This document shows, one piece after another, positions 24,376-37,983 of a DNA stretch of 64,000 bases. Source of the stretch: Pseudeuparius sepicola. Lineage: Eukaryota; Arthropoda; Insecta; Coleoptera; Anthribidae. The position numbers and the translations under genes are program-made. The notes under the pieces are model-generated. The model searched no databases. It had not been told where the DNA came from and saw nothing but the letters and a program-made list of their open reading frames with translations. Where the stretch lies: assembly GCA_963920635.1 (NCBI GenBank), contig OY987308.1, forward strand, positions 1,058,225-1,122,224, given 5' to 3'. Within the stretch, counting starts at the first letter, position 1. Each line of letters starts with the position of its first letter.

Positions 24376-25358
24376 TTATGATTCGATGTGCGCCAACGGC
24401 GCCTTGTAAAAACTGTTGGGGAGGGTCCCCCCTACAACCCATACAACGCCGAAACATTTGCCAGGCCGTAGGAAATAAACTACAGGCGAAAAACCGTCAA
24501 AACTCTGTATATCCCGGACAAAAAAAAATCGCCATTTCTTTATGATTCGATGTGCGCCAACGGCGCCTTGTAAAAACTGTTGGGGAGGGTCCCCCCTACA
24601 ACCCATACAACGCCGAAACATTTGCCAGGCCGTAGGAAATAAACTACAGGCGAAAAACCGTCAAAAATCTGTATATCCCGGACAAAAAAAAATCGCCATT
24701 TCTTTATGATTCGATGTGCGCCAACGGCGCCTTGTAAAAACTGTTGGGGAGGGTCCCCCCTACAACCCATACAACGCCGAAACATTTGCCAGGCCGTAGG
24801 AAATAAACTACAGGCGAAAAACCGTCAAAAATCTGTATATCCCGGACAAAAAAAAATCGCCATTTCTTTATGATTCGATGTGCGCCAACGGCGCCTTGTA
24901 AAAACTGTTGGGGAGGGTCCCCCCTACAACCCATACAACGCCGAAACATTTGCCAGGCCGTAGGAAATAAACTACAGGCGAAAAACCGTCAAAACTCTGT
25001 ATATCCCGGACAAAAAAAAATCGCCATTTCTTTATGATTCGATGTGCGCCAACGGCGCCTTGTAAAAACTGTTGGGGAGGGTCCCCCCTACAACCCATAC
25101 AACGCCGAAACATTTGCCAGGCCGTAGGAAATAAACTACAGGCGAAAAACCGTCAAAACTCTGTATATCCCGGACAAAAAAAAATCGCCATTTCTTTATG
25201 ATTCGATGTGCGCCAACGGCGCCTTGTAAAAACTGTTGGAGAGGGTCTCCCCCACACCCCATACAACGCCGAAACATTTGCCAGGCCGTAGGAAATAAAC
25301 TACAGGCGAAAAACCGTCAAAACTCTGTATATCCCGGACAAAAAAAATCGCCATTTCT
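24376..25358 (+). repeat. Truncated copy of the eight-monomer unit
   Basis: The order A3 A4 A4 A3 A3 B3 matches the first six monomers of the eight-monomer unit at 18472. It is separated from the main block by A3 B1 A1 A1 A1, and the last monomer (25196) is 163 bp. B6 and C1 are missing, so the copy was cut by a later exchange. Confidence 0.82.
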
Positions 25359-25522
25359 TTATGATTCGATGTGCGCCAACGGCGCCTTGTAAAAACTGTT
25401 GGGGAGGGTCCCCCCTACAACCCATACAACGCCGAAACATTTGCCAGGCCGTAGGAAATAAACTACAGGCGAAAAACCGTCAAAACTCTGTATATCCCGG
25501 ACAAAAAAAAATCGCCATTTCT

Positions 25523-27490
25523 TTATGATTCGATGTGCGCCAACGGCGCCTTGTAAAAACTGTTGGGGAGGGTCTCCCCCACACCCCATACAACGCCGAA
25601 ACATTTGCCAGGCCGTAGGAAAAACACGACAGGCGAAAAACTGTCAAAACTCTGTATATCCCGGACAAAAAAAAATCGCCATTTCTTTATGATTCGATGT
25701 GCGCCAACGGCGCCTTGTAAAAACTGTTGGGGAGGGTCCCCCCTACAACCCATACAACGCCGAAACATTTGCCAGGCCGTAGGAAAAACACGACAGGCGA
25801 AAAACCGTCAAAACTCTGTATATCCCGGACAAAAAAAAATCGCCATTTCTTTATGATTCGATGTGCGCCAACGGCGCCTTGTAAAAACTGTTGGAGAGGG
25901 TCTCCCCCACACCCCATACAACGCCGAAACATTTGCCAGGCCGTAGGAAATAAACTACAGGCGAAAAACCGTCAAAACTCTGTATATCCCGGACAAAAAA
26001 AAATCGCCATTTCTTTATGATTCGATGTGCGCCAACGGCGCCTTGTAAAAACTGTTGGGGAGGGTCCCCCCTACAACCCATACAACGCCGAAACATTTGC
26101 CAGGCCGTAGGAAATAAACTACAGGCGAAAAACCGTCAAAAATCTGTATATCCCGGACAAAAAAAAATCGCCATTTCTTTATGATTCGATGTGCGCCAAC
26201 GGCGCCTTGTAAAAACTGTTGGAGAGGGTCTCCCCCACACCCCATACAACGCCGAAACATTTGCCAGGCCGTAGGAAATAAACTACAGGCGAAAAACCGT
26301 CAAAACTCTGTATATCCCGGACAAAAAAAAATCGCCATTTCTTTATGATTCGATGTGCGCCAACGGCGCCTTGTAAAAACTGTTGGGGAGGGTCCCCCCT
26401 ACAACCCATACAACGCCGAAACATTTGCCAGGCCGTAGGAAATAAACTACAGGCGAAAAACCGTCAAAACTCTGTATATCCCGGACAAAAAAAAATCGCC
26501 ATTTCTTTATGATTCGATGTGCGCCAACGGCGCCTTGTAAAAACTGTTGGGGAGGGTCCCCCCTACAACCCATACAACGCCGAAACATTTGCCAGGCCGT
26601 AGGAAAAACACGACAGGCGAAAAACTGTCAAAACTCTGTATATCCCGGACAAAAAAAAATCGCCATTTCTTTATGATTCGATGTGCGCCAACGGCGCCTT
26701 GTAAAAACTGTTGGGGAGGGTCCCCCCTACAACCCATACAACGCCGAAACATTTGCCAGGCCGTAGGAAAAACACGACAGGCGAAAAACTGTCAAAACTC
26801 TGTATATCCCGGACAAAAAAAAATCGCCATTTCTTTATGATTCGATGTGCGCCAACGGCGCCTTGTAAAAACTGTTGGAGAGGGTCTCCCCCACACCCCA
26901 TACAACGCCGAAACATTTGCCAGGCCGTAGGAAAAACACGACAGGCGAAAAACTGTCAAAACTCTGTATATCCCGGACAAAAAAAAATCGCCATTTCTTT
27001 ATGATTCGATGTGCGCCAACGGCGCCTTGTAAAAACTGTTGGGGAGGGTCTCCCCCACACCCCATACAACGCCGAAACATTTGCCAGGCCGTAGGAAAAA
27101 CACGACAGGCGAAAAACTGTCAAAACTCTGTATATCCCGGACAAAAAAAAATCGCCATTTCTTTATGATTCGATGTGCGCCAACGGCGCCTTGTAAAAAC
27201 TGTTGGGGAGGGTCCCCCCTACAACCCATACAACGCCGAAACATTTGCCAGGCCGTAGGAAAAACACGACAGGCGAAAAACCGTCAAAACTCTGTATATC
27301 CCGGACAAAAAAAAATCGCCATTTCTTTATGATTCGATGTGCGCCAACGGCGCCTTGTAAAAACTGTTGGAGAGGGTCTCCCCCACACCCCATACAACGC
27401 CGAAACATTTGCCAGGCCGTAGGAAATAAACTACAGGCGAAAAACCGTCAAAACTCTGTATATCCCGGACAAAAAAAAATCGCCATTTCT
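25523..27490 (+). repeat. Nine-monomer period marked by D1-A5-B3
   Basis: The triplet D1 A5 B3 occurs at 25523-26014 and again at 26999-27490, a shift of 1476 = 9 x 164 bp. Tail 5 joins acgacagg to ccgtc and is itself a hybrid of tails 1 and 3. The six monomers between the triplets (A4 B3 A3 A1 A1 B1) are present once, and after the second triplet the order changes to B4 B2. This is one full unit plus the start of another. Confidence 0.82.
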
Positions 27491-27818
27491 TTATGATTCG
27501 ATGTGCGCCAACGGCGCCTTGTAAAAACTGTTGGAGAGGGTCTCCCCCACACCCCATACAACGCCGAAACATTTGCCAGGCCGTAGGAAATAAACTACAG
27601 GCGAAAAACCGTCAAAAATCTGTATATCCCGGACAAAAAAAAATCGCCATTTCTTTATGATTCGATGTGCGCCAACGGCGCCTTGTAAAAACTGTTGGAG
27701 AGGGTCTCCCCCACACCCCATACAACGCCGAAACATTTGCCAGGCCGTAGGAAAAACACGTCAGGCGAAAAACTGTCAAAACTCTGTATATCCCGGACAA
27801 AAAAAAATCGCCATTTCT

Positions 27819-29294
27819 TTATGATTCGATGTGCGCCAACGGCGCCTTGTAAAAACTGTTGGGGAGGGTCCCCCCTACAACCCATACAACGCCGAAACAT
27901 TTGCCAGGCCGTAGGAAAAACACGACAGGCGAAAAACTGTCAAAACTCTGTATATCCCGGACAAAAAAAAATCGCCATTTCTTTATGATTCGATGTGCGC
28001 CAACGGCGCCTTGTAAAAACTATTGGAGAGGGTCTCCCCCACACCCCATACAACGCCGAAACATTTGCCAGGCCGTAGGAAAAACACGTCAGGCGAAAAA
28101 CTGTCAAAACTCTGTATATCCCGGACAAAAAAAAATCGCCATTTCTTTATGATTCGATGTGCGCCAACGGCGCCTTGTAAAAACTGTTGGAGAGGGTCTC
28201 CCCCACACCCCATACAACGCCGAAACATTTGCCAGGCCGTAGGAAAAACACGACAGGCGAAAAACTGTCAAAACTCTGTATATCCCGGACAAAAAAAAAT
28301 CGCCATTTCTTTATGATTCGATGTGCGCCAACGGCGCCTTGTAAAAACTATTGGAGAGGGTCTCCCCCACACCCCATACAACGCCGAAACATTTGCCAGG
28401 CCGTAGGAAAAACACGTCAGGCGAAAAACTGTCAAAACTCTGTATATCCCGGACAAAAAAAAATCGCCATTTCTTTATGATTCGATGTGCGCCAACGGCG
28501 CCTTGTAAAAACTATTGGAGAGGGTCTCCCCTACAACCCATACAACGCCGAAACATTTGCCAGGCCGTAGGAAATAAACTACAGGCGAAAAACCGTCAAA
28601 AATCTGTATATCCCGGACAAAAAAAAATCGCCATTTCTTTATGATTCGATGTGCGCCAACGGCGCCTTGTAAAAACTGTTGGAGAGGGTCTCCCCCACAC
28701 CCCATACAACGCCGAAACATTTGCCAGGCCGTAGGAAAAACACGACAGGCGAAAAACTGTCAAAACTCTGTATATCCCGGACAAAAAAAAATCGCCATTT
28801 CTTTATGATTCGATGTGCGCCAACGGCGCCTTGTAAAAACTGTTGGAGAGGGTCTCCCCCACACCCCATACAACGCCGAAACATTTGCCAGGCCGTAGGA
28901 AAAACACGACAGGCGAAAAACTGTCAAAACTCTGTATATCCCGGACAAAAAAAAATCGCCATTTCTTTATGATTCGATGTGCGCCAACGGCGCCTTGTAA
29001 AAACTGTTGGAGAGGGTCTCCCCCACACCCCATACAACGCCGAAACATTTGCCAGGCCGTAGGAAAAACACGACAGGCGAAAAACTGTCAAAACTCTGTA
29101 TATCCCGGACAAAAAAAAATCGCCATTTCTTTATGATTCGATGTGCGCCAACGGCGCCTTGTAAAAACTGTTGGGGAGGGTCCCCCCTACAACCCATACA
29201 ACGCCGAAACATTTGCCAGGCCGTAGGAAAAACACGACAGGCGAAAAACTGTCAAAACTCTGTATATCCCGGACAAAAAAAAATCGCCATTTCT
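27819..29294 (+). repeat. Nine-monomer block, copy 2 (partner at 15849-17323)
   Basis: The order A1 C2 B1 C2 G4 B1 B1 B1 A1 is the same as in the block at 15849, including the rare G4 monomer (28475). All nine monomers are 164 bp here. It is flanked by B2 on the left and by B3 A3 B3 B6 C1 on the right. The stretch A3 B3 B6 C1 (29459-30114) also matches the eight-monomer unit at 19128 and 20440. This region is therefore assembled from pieces present 8-12 kb upstream. Confidence 0.88.
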
Positions 29295-30114
29295 TTATGA
29301 TTCGATGTGCGCCAACGGCGCCTTGTAAAAACTGTTGGAGAGGGTCTCCCCCACACCCCATACAACGCCGAAACATTTGCCAGGCCGTAGGAAATAAACT
29401 ACAGGCGAAAAACCGTCAAAACTCTGTATATCCCGGACAAAAAAAAATCGCCATTTCTTTATGATTCGATGTGCGCCAACGGCGCCTTGTAAAAACTGTT
29501 GGGGAGGGTCCCCCCTACAACCCATACAACGCCGAAACATTTGCCAGGCCGTAGGAAATAAACTACAGGCGAAAAACCGTCAAAACTCTGTATATCCCGG
29601 ACAAAAAAAAATCGCCATTTCTTTATGATTCGATGTGCGCCAACGGCGCCTTGTAAAAACTGTTGGAGAGGGTCTCCCCCACACCCCATACAACGCCGAA
29701 ACATTTGCCAGGCCGTAGGAAATAAACTACAGGCGAAAAACCGTCAAAACTCTGTATATCCCGGACAAAAAAAAATCGCCATTTCTTTATGATTCGATGT
29801 GCGCCAACGGCGCCTTGTAAAAACTGTTGGAGAGGGTCTCCCCCACACCCCATACAACGCCGAAACATTTGCCAGGCCGTAGGAAAAACACGTCAGGCGA
29901 AAAACCGTCAAAACTCTGTATATCCCGGACAAAAAAAAATCGCCATTTCTTTATGATTCGATGTGCGCCAACGGCGCCTTGTAAAAACTATTGGAGAGGG
30001 TCTCCCCCACACCCCATACAACGCCGAAACATTTGCCAGGCCGTAGGAAAAACACGACAGGCGAAAAACTGTCAAAACTCTGTATATCCCGGACAAAAAA
30101 AAATCGCCATTTCT

Positions 30115-31262
30115 TTATGATTCGATGTGCGCCAACGGCGCCTTGTAAAAACTGTTGGGGAGGGTCCCCCCTACAACCCATACAACGCCGAAACATTTGC
30201 CAGGCCGTAGGAAATAAACTACAGGCGAAAAACCGTCAAAACTCTGTATATCCCGGACAAAAAAAAATCGCCATTTCTTTATGATTCGATGTGCGCCAAC
30301 GGCGCCTTGTAAAAACTGTTGGAGAGGGTCTCCCCCACACCCCATACAACGCCGAAACATTTGCCAGGCCGTAGGAAATAAACTACAGGCGAAAAACCGT
30401 CAAAACTCTGTATATCCCGGACAAAAAAAAATCGCCATTTCTTTATGATTCGATGTGCGCCAACGGCGCCTTGTAAAAACTGTTGGAGAGGGTCTCCTTC
30501 ACACCCCATACAACGCCGAAACATTTGCCAGGCCGTAGGAAAAACACGTCAGGCGAAAAACCGTCAAAACTCTGTATATCCCGGACAAAAAAAAATCGCC
30601 ATTTCTTTATGATTCGATGTGCGCCAACGGCGCCTTGTAAAAACTATTGGAGAGGGTCTCCCCCACACCCCATACAACGCCGAAACATTTGCCAGGCCGT
30701 AGGAAAAACACGACAGGCGAAAAACTGTCAAAACTCTGTATATCCCGGACAAAAAAAAATCGCCATTTCTTTATGATTCGATGTGCGCCAACGGCGCCTT
30801 GTAAAAACTATTGGAGAGGGTCTCCCCCACACCCCATACAACGCCGAAACATTTGCCAGGCCGTAGGAAAAACACGACAGGCGAAAAACTGTCAAAACTC
30901 TGTATATCCCGGACAAAAAAAAATCGCCATTTTTTTATGATTCGATGTGCGCCAACGGCGCCTTGTAAAAACTATTGGAGAGGGTCTCCCCCACACCCCA
31001 TACAACGCCGAAACATTTGCCAGGCCGTAGGAAAAACACGACAGGCGAAAAACTGTCAAAACTCTGTATATCCCGGACAAAAAAAAATCGCCATTTCTTT
31101 ATGATTCGATGTGCGCCAACGGCGCCTTGTAAAAACTGTTGGGGAGGGTCCCCCCTACAACCCATACAACGCCGAAACATTTGCCAGGCCGTAGGAAATA
31201 AACTACAGGCGAAAAACCGTCAAAACTCTGTATATCCCGGACAAAAAAAAATCGCCATTTCT
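30115..31262 (+). repeat. Seven-monomer block with ccttcac marker, copy 2
   Basis: Partner of 22408-23555, about 7.7 kb downstream of it (47 monomers). The shared ccttcac marker is in monomer 30443. The monomer at 30935 is preceded by ccattttttt, a private change in the junction. The following monomers (A4, A3, A3) differ from those after copy 1. Confidence 0.9.
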
Positions 31263-32410
31263 TTATGATTCGATGTGCGCCAACGGCGCCTTGTAAAAAC
31301 TGTTGGGGAGGGTCCCCCCTACAACCCATACAACGCCGAAACATTTGCCAGGCCGTAGGAAATAAACTACAGGCGAAAAACCGTCAAAAATCTGTATATC
31401 CCGGACAAAAAAAAATCGCCATTTCTTTATGATTCGATGTGCGCCAACGGCGCCTTGTAAAAACTGTTGGGGAAGGTCCCCCCTACAACCCATACAACGC
31501 CGAAACATTTGCCAGGCCGTAGGAAATAAACTACAGGCGAAAAACCGTCAAAACTCTGTATATCCCGGACAAAAAAAAATCGCCATTTCTTTATGATTCG
31601 ATGTGCGCCAACGGCGCCTTGTAAAAACTGTTGGGGAGGGTCCCCCCTACAACCCATACAACGCCGAAACATTTGCCAGGCCGTAGGAAATAAACTACAG
31701 GCGAAAAACCGTCAAAACTCTGTATATCCCGGACAAAAAAAAATCGCCATTTCTTTATGATTCGATGTGCGCCAACGGCGCCTTGTAAAAACTGTTGGAG
31801 AGGGTCCCCCCTACAACCCATATAACGCCGAAACATTTGCCAGGCCGTAGGAAAAACACGACAGGCGAAAAACTGTCAAAACTCTGTATATCCCGGACAA
31901 AAAAAAATCACCATTTCTTTATGATTCGATGTGCGCCAACGGCGCCTTGTAAAAACTGTTGGGGAGGGTCCCCCCTACAACCCATACAACGCCGAAACAT
32001 TTGCCAGGCCGTAGGAAAAACACGACAGGCGAAAAACTGTCAAAACTCTGTATATCCCGGACAAAAAAAAATCGCCATTTCTTTATGATTCGATGTGCGC
32101 CAACGGCGCCTTGTAAAAACTGTTGGGGAGGGTCCCCCCTACAACCCATACAACGCCGAAACATTTGCCAGGCCGTAGGAAATAAACTACAGGCGAAAAA
32201 CCGTCAAAACTCTGTATATCCCGGACAAAAAAAAATCGCCATTTCTTTATGATTCGATGTGCGCCAACGGCGCCTTGTAAAAACTGTTGGGGAGGGTCCC
32301 CCCTACAACCCATACAACGCCGAAACATTTGCCAGGCCGTAGGAAATAAACTACAGGCGAAAAACCGTCAAAAATCTGTATATCCCGGACAAAAAAAAAT
32401 CGCCATTTCT

Positions 32411-33393
32411 TTATGATTCGATGTGCGCCAACGGCGCCTTGTAAAAACTGTTGGGGAGGGTCCCCCCTACAACCCATACAACGCCGAAACATTTGCCAGG
32501 CCGTAGGAAAAACACGACAGGCGAAAAACTGTCAAAACTCTGTATATCCCGGACAAAAAAAAATCGCCATTTCTTTATGATTCGATGTGCGCCAACGGCG
32601 CCTTGTAAAAACTGTTGGAGAGGGTCTCCCCCACACCCCATACAACGCCGAAACATTTGCCAGGCCGTAGGAAATAAACTACAGGCGAAAAACCGTCAAA
32701 ACTCTGTATATCCCGGACAAAAAAAAATCGCCATTTCTTTATGATTCGATGTGCGCCAACGGCGCCTTGTAAAAACTGTTGGGGAGGGTCCCCCCTACAA
32801 CCCATACAACGCCGAAACATTTGCCAGGCCGTAGGAAAAACACGTCAGGCGAAAAACTGTCAAAACTCTGTATATCCCGGACAAAAAAAAATCGCCATTT
32901 CTTTATGATTCGATGTGCGCCAACGGCGCCTTGTAAAAACTATTGGAGAGGGTCTCCCCCACACCCCATACAACGCCGAAACATTTGCCAGGCCGTAGGA
33001 AAAACACGACAGGCGAAAAACTGTCAAAACTCTGTATATCCCGGACAAAAAAAATCGCCATTTCTTTATGATTCGATGTGCGCCAACGGCGCCTTGTAAA
33101 AACTATTGGAGAGGGTCTCCCCCACACCCCATACAACGCCGAAACATTTGCCAGGCCGTAGGAAAAACACGACAGGCGAAAAACTGTCAAAACTCTGTAT
33201 ATCCCGGACAAAAAAAAATCGCCATTTCTTTATGATTCGATGTGCGCCAACGGCGCCTTGTAAAAACTGTTGGAGAGGGTCTCCCCCACACCCCATACAA
33301 CGCCGAAACATTTGCCAGGCCGTAGGAAATAAACTACAGGCGAAAAACCGTCAAAAATCTGTATATCCCGGACAAAAAAAAATCGCCATTTCT
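32411..33393 (+). repeat. Six-monomer module A1-B3-A2-C1-C1-B4, copy 1
   Basis: The same order is found at 35526-36509, about 3.1 kb (19 monomers) downstream. A near copy, A1 B3 A2 C1 C2 C1 B3, lies at 59298-60445. This copy has a 163-bp monomer at 32903, with eight A's, which the others lack. Confidence 0.85.
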
Positions 33394-34705
33394 TTATGAT
33401 TCGATGTGCGCCAACGGCGCCTTGTAAAAACTGTTGGAGAGGGTCTCCCCCACACCCCATACAACGCCGAAACATTTGCCAGGCCGTAGGAAATAAACTA
33501 CAGGCGAAAAACCGTCAAAACTCTGTATATCCCGGACAAAAAAAAATCGCCATTTCTTTATGATTCGATGTGCGCCAACGGCGCCTTGTAAAAACTGTTG
33601 GAGAGGGTCTCCCCCACACCCCATACAACGCCGAAACATTTGCCAGGCCGTAGGAAATAAACTACAGGCGAAAAACCGTCAAAACTCTGTATATCCCGGA
33701 CAAAAAAAAATCGCCATTTCTTTATGATTCGACGTGCGCCAACGGCGCCTTGTAAAAACTGTTGGGGAGGGTCCCCCCTACAACCCATACAACGCCGAAA
33801 CATTTGCCAGGCCGTAGGAAAAACACGACAGGCGAAAAACTGTCAAAACTCTGTATATCCCGGACAAAAAAAAATCGCCATTTCTTTATGATTCGATGTG
33901 CGCCAACGGCGCCTTGTAAAAACTGTTGGGGAGGGTCCCCCCTACAACCCATACAACGCCGAAACATTTGCCAGGCCGTAGGAAAAACACGACAGGCGAA
34001 AAACTGTCAAAACTCTGTATATCCCGGACAAAAAAAAATCGCCATTTCTTTATGATTCGATGTGCGCCAACGGCGCCTTGTAAAAACTGTTGGGGAGGGT
34101 CCCCCCTACAACCCATACAACGCCGAAACATTTGCCAGGCCGTAGGAAAAACACGACAGGCGAAAAACTGTCAAAACTCTGTATATCCCGGACAAAAAAA
34201 AATCGCCATTTCTTCATGATTCGATGTGCGCCAACGGCGCCTTGTAAAAACTGTTGGGGAGGGTCCCCCCTACAACCCATACAACGCCGAAACATTTGCC
34301 AGGCCGTAGGAAAAACACGACAGGCGAAAAACTGTCAAAACTCTGTATATCCCGGACAAAAAAAAATCGCCATTTCTTTATGATTCGATGTGCGCCAACG
34401 GCGCCTTGTAAAAACTGTTGGGGAGGGTCCCCCCTACAACCCATACAACGCCGAAACATTTGCCAGGCCGTAGGAAAAACACGTCAGGCGAAAAACTGTC
34501 AAAACTCTGTATATCCCGGACAAAAAAAAATCGCCATTTCTTTATGATTCGATGTGCGCCAACGGCGCCTTGTAAAAACTGTTGGGGAGGGTCCCCCCTA
34601 CAACCCATACAACGCCGAAACATTTGCCAGGCCGTAGGAAAAACACGACAGGCGAAAAACTGTCAAAACTCTGTATATCCCGGACAAAAAAAAATCGCCA
34701 TTTCT

Positions 34706-36181
34706 TTATGATTCGATGTGCGCCAACGGCGCCTTGTAAAAACTGTTGGAGAGGGTCTCCCCCACACCCCATACAACGCCGAAACATTTGCCAGGCCGTA
34801 GGAAATAAACTACAGGCGAAAAACCGTCAAAACTCTGTATATCCCGGACAAAAAAAAATCGCCATTTCTTTATGATTCGATGTGCGCCAACGGCGCCTTG
34901 TAAAAACTGTTGGGGAGGGTCCCCCCTACAACCCATACAACGCCGAAACATTTGCCAGGCCGTAGGAAAAACACGACAGGCGAAAAACTGTCAAAACTCT
35001 GTATATCCCGGACAAAAAAAAATCGCCATTTCTTTATGATTCGATGTGCGCCAACGGCGCCTTGTAAAAACTGTTGGAGAGGGTCTCCCCCACACCCCAT
35101 ACAACGCCGAAACATTTGCCAGGCCGTAGGAAATAAACTACAGGCGAAAAACCGTCAAAAATCTGTATATCCCGGACAAAAAAAAATCGCCATTTCTTTA
35201 TGATTCGATGTGCGCCAACGGCGCCTTGTAAAAACTGTTGGGGAGGGTCCCCCCTACAACCCATACAACGCCGAAACATTTGCCAGGCCGTAGGAAAAAC
35301 ACGACAGGCGAAAAACTGTCAAAAATCTGTATATCCCGGACAAAAAAAAATCGCCATTTCTTTATGATTCTATGTGCGCCAACGGCGCCTTGTAAAAACT
35401 GTTGGGGAGGGTCCCCCCTACAACCCATACAACGCCGAAACATTTGCCAGGCCGTAGGAAAAACACGACAGGCGAAAAACTGTCAAAACTCTGTATATCC
35501 CGGACAAAAAAAAATCGCCATTTCTTTATGATTCGATGTGCGCCAACGGCGCCTTGTAAAAACTGTTGGGGAGGGTCCCCCCTACAACCCATACAACGCC
35601 AAAACATTTGCCAGGCCGTAGGAAAAACACGACAGGCGAAAAACTGTCAAAACTCTGTATATCCCGGACAAAAAAAAATCGCCATTTCTTTATGATTCGA
35701 TGTGCGCCAACGGCGCCTTGTAAAAACTGTTGGAGAGGGTCTCCCCCACACCCCATACAACGCCGAAACATTTGCCAGGCCGTAGGAAATAAACTACAGG
35801 CGAAAAACCGTCAAAACTCTGTATATCCCGGACAAAAAAAAATCGCCATTTCTTTATGATTCGATGTGCGCCAACGGCGCCTTGTAAAAACTGTTGGGGA
35901 GGGTCCCCCCTACAACCCATACAACGCCGAAACATTTGCCAGGCCGTAGGAAAAACACGTCAGGCGAAAAACTGTCAAAACTCTGTATATCCCGGACAAA
36001 AAAAAATCGCCATTTCTTTATGATTCGATGTGCGCCAACGGCGCCTTGTAAAAACTATTGGAGAGGGTCTCCCCCACACCCCATACAACGCCGAAACATT
36101 TGCCAGGCCGTAGGAAAAACACGACAGGCGAAAAACTGTCAAAACTCTGTATATCCCGGACAAAAAAAAATCGCCATTTCT
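34706..36181 (+). repeat. Nine-monomer block, copy 1 (partner at 58478-59953)
   Basis: The order is B3 A1 B4 A1 A1 A1 B3 A2 C1, matched monomer for monomer at 58478-59953, 23,772 bp (145 monomers) away. This copy carries four private single-base changes: aaaaatctg in a type 1 tail at 35198, gattctatg at 35362, cgccaaaac near 35600, and none of these in the partner. Its last three monomers overlap the six-monomer module at 35526. Divergence confined to one copy suggests an older duplication than the 17-monomer pair. Confidence 0.8.
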
Positions 36182-36345
36182 TTATGATTCGATGTGCGCC
36201 AACGGCGCCTTGTAAAAACTATTGGAGAGGGTCTCCCCCACACCCCATACAACGCCGAAACATTTGCCAGGCCGTAGGAAAAACACGACAGGCGAAAAAC
36301 TGTCAAAACTCTGTATATCCCGGACAAAAAAAAATCGCCATTTCT

Positions 36346-37329
36346 TTATGATTCGATGTGCGCCAACGGCGCCTTGTAAAAACTGTTGGAGAGGGTCTCC
36401 CCCACACCCCATACAACGCCGAAACATTTGCCAGGCCGTAGGAAATAAACTACAGGCGAAAAACCGTCAAAAATCTGTATATCCCGGACAAAAAAAAATC
36501 GCCATTTCTTTATGATTCGATGTGCGCCAACGGCGCCTTGTAAAAACTGTTGGGGAGGGTCCCCCCTACAACCCATACAACGCCGAAACATTTGCCAGGC
36601 CGTAGGAAATAAACTACAGGCGAAAAACCGTCAAAACTCTGTATATCCCGGACAAAAAAAAATCGCCATTTCTTTATGATTCGATGTGCGCCAACGGCGC
36701 CTTGTAAAAACTGTTGGGGAGGGTCCCCCCTACAACCCATACAACGCCGAAACATTTGCCAGGCCGTAGAAAAAACACGACAGGCGAAAAACTGTCAAAA
36801 CTCTGTATATCCCGGACAAAAAAAAATCGCCATTTCTTTATGATTCGATGTGCGCCAACGGCGCCTTGTAAAAATTGTTGGAGAGGGTCTCCCCCACACC
36901 CCATACAACGCCGAAACATTTGCCAGGCCGTAGGAAATAAACTACAGGCGAAAAACCGTCAAAAATCTGTATATCCCGGACAAAAAAAAATCGCCATTTC
37001 TTTATGATTCGATGTGCGCCAACGGCGCCTTGTAAAAACTGTTGGGGAGGGTCCCCCCTACAACCCATACAACGCCGAAACATTTGCCAGGCCGTAGGAA
37101 ATAAACTACAGGCGAAAAACCGTCAAAACTCTGTATATCCCGGACAAAAAAAAATCGCCATTTCTTTATGATTCGATGTGCGCCAACGGCGCCTTGTAAA
37201 AACTGTTGGGGAGGGTCCCCCCTACAACCCATACAACGCCGAAACATTTGCCAGGCCGTAGGAAAAACACGACAGGCGAAAAACTGTCAAAACTCTGTAT
37301 ATCCCGGACAAAAAAAAATCGCCATTTCT
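36346..37329 (+). repeat. Trimer higher-order repeat B4-A3-A1, two copies
   Basis: Monomers at 36346, 36510, 36674, 36838, 37002 and 37166 read B4 A3 A1 B4 A3 A1, a 492-bp period. The copies differ by private changes: the third monomer has gtagaaaaaacac, as does the monomer at 2074, and the fourth has aaaattgttgg. A D7 monomer with cccggg follows at 37330. Confidence 0.83.
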
Positions 37330-37656
37330 TTATGATTCGATGTGCGCCAACGGCGCCTTGTAAAAACTGTTGGGGAGGGTCTCCCCCACACCCCATACAA
37401 CGCCGAAACATTTGCCAGGCCGTAGGAAAAAAACGACAGGCGAAAAACCGTCAAAACTCTGTAAATCCCGGGAAAAAAAATTCGCCATTTCTTTATGATT
37501 CGATGTGCGCCAACGGCGCCTTGTAAAAACTGTTGGGGAGGGTCCCCCCTACAACCCATACAACGCCGAAACATTTGCCAGGCCGTAGGAAAAACACGTC
37601 AGGCGAAAAACTGTCAAAACTCTGTATATCCCGGACAAAAAAAAATCGCCATTTCT
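37166..37656 (+). repeat. A1-D7-A2 module, copy 2
   Basis: This is the second copy of the triplet seen at 929-1418. The D7 monomer (37330, 163 bp) has an extra private change, tgtaaatcccggg instead of tgtatatcccggg. A related monomer at 37821 combines an A head, aaataaacgacagg and the cccggg junction, so the cccggg junction has been joined to another tail. Confidence 0.88.
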
Positions 37657-37983
37657 TTATGATTCGATGTGCGCCAACGGCGCCTTGTAAAAACTGTTGG
37701 GGAGGGTCCCCCCTACAACCCATACAACGCCGAAACATTTGCCAGGCCGTAGGAAAAACACGTCAGGCGAAAAACTGTCAAAACTCTGTATATCCCGGAC
37801 AAAAAAAAATCGCCATTTCTTTATGATTCGATGTGCGCCAACGGCGCCTTGTAAAAACTGTTGGGGAGGGTCCCCCCTACAACCCATACAACGCCGAAAC
37901 ATTTGCCAGGCCGTAGGAAATAAACGACAGGCGAAAAACCGTCAAAACTCTGTATATCCCGGGAAAAAAAATTCGCCATTTCT

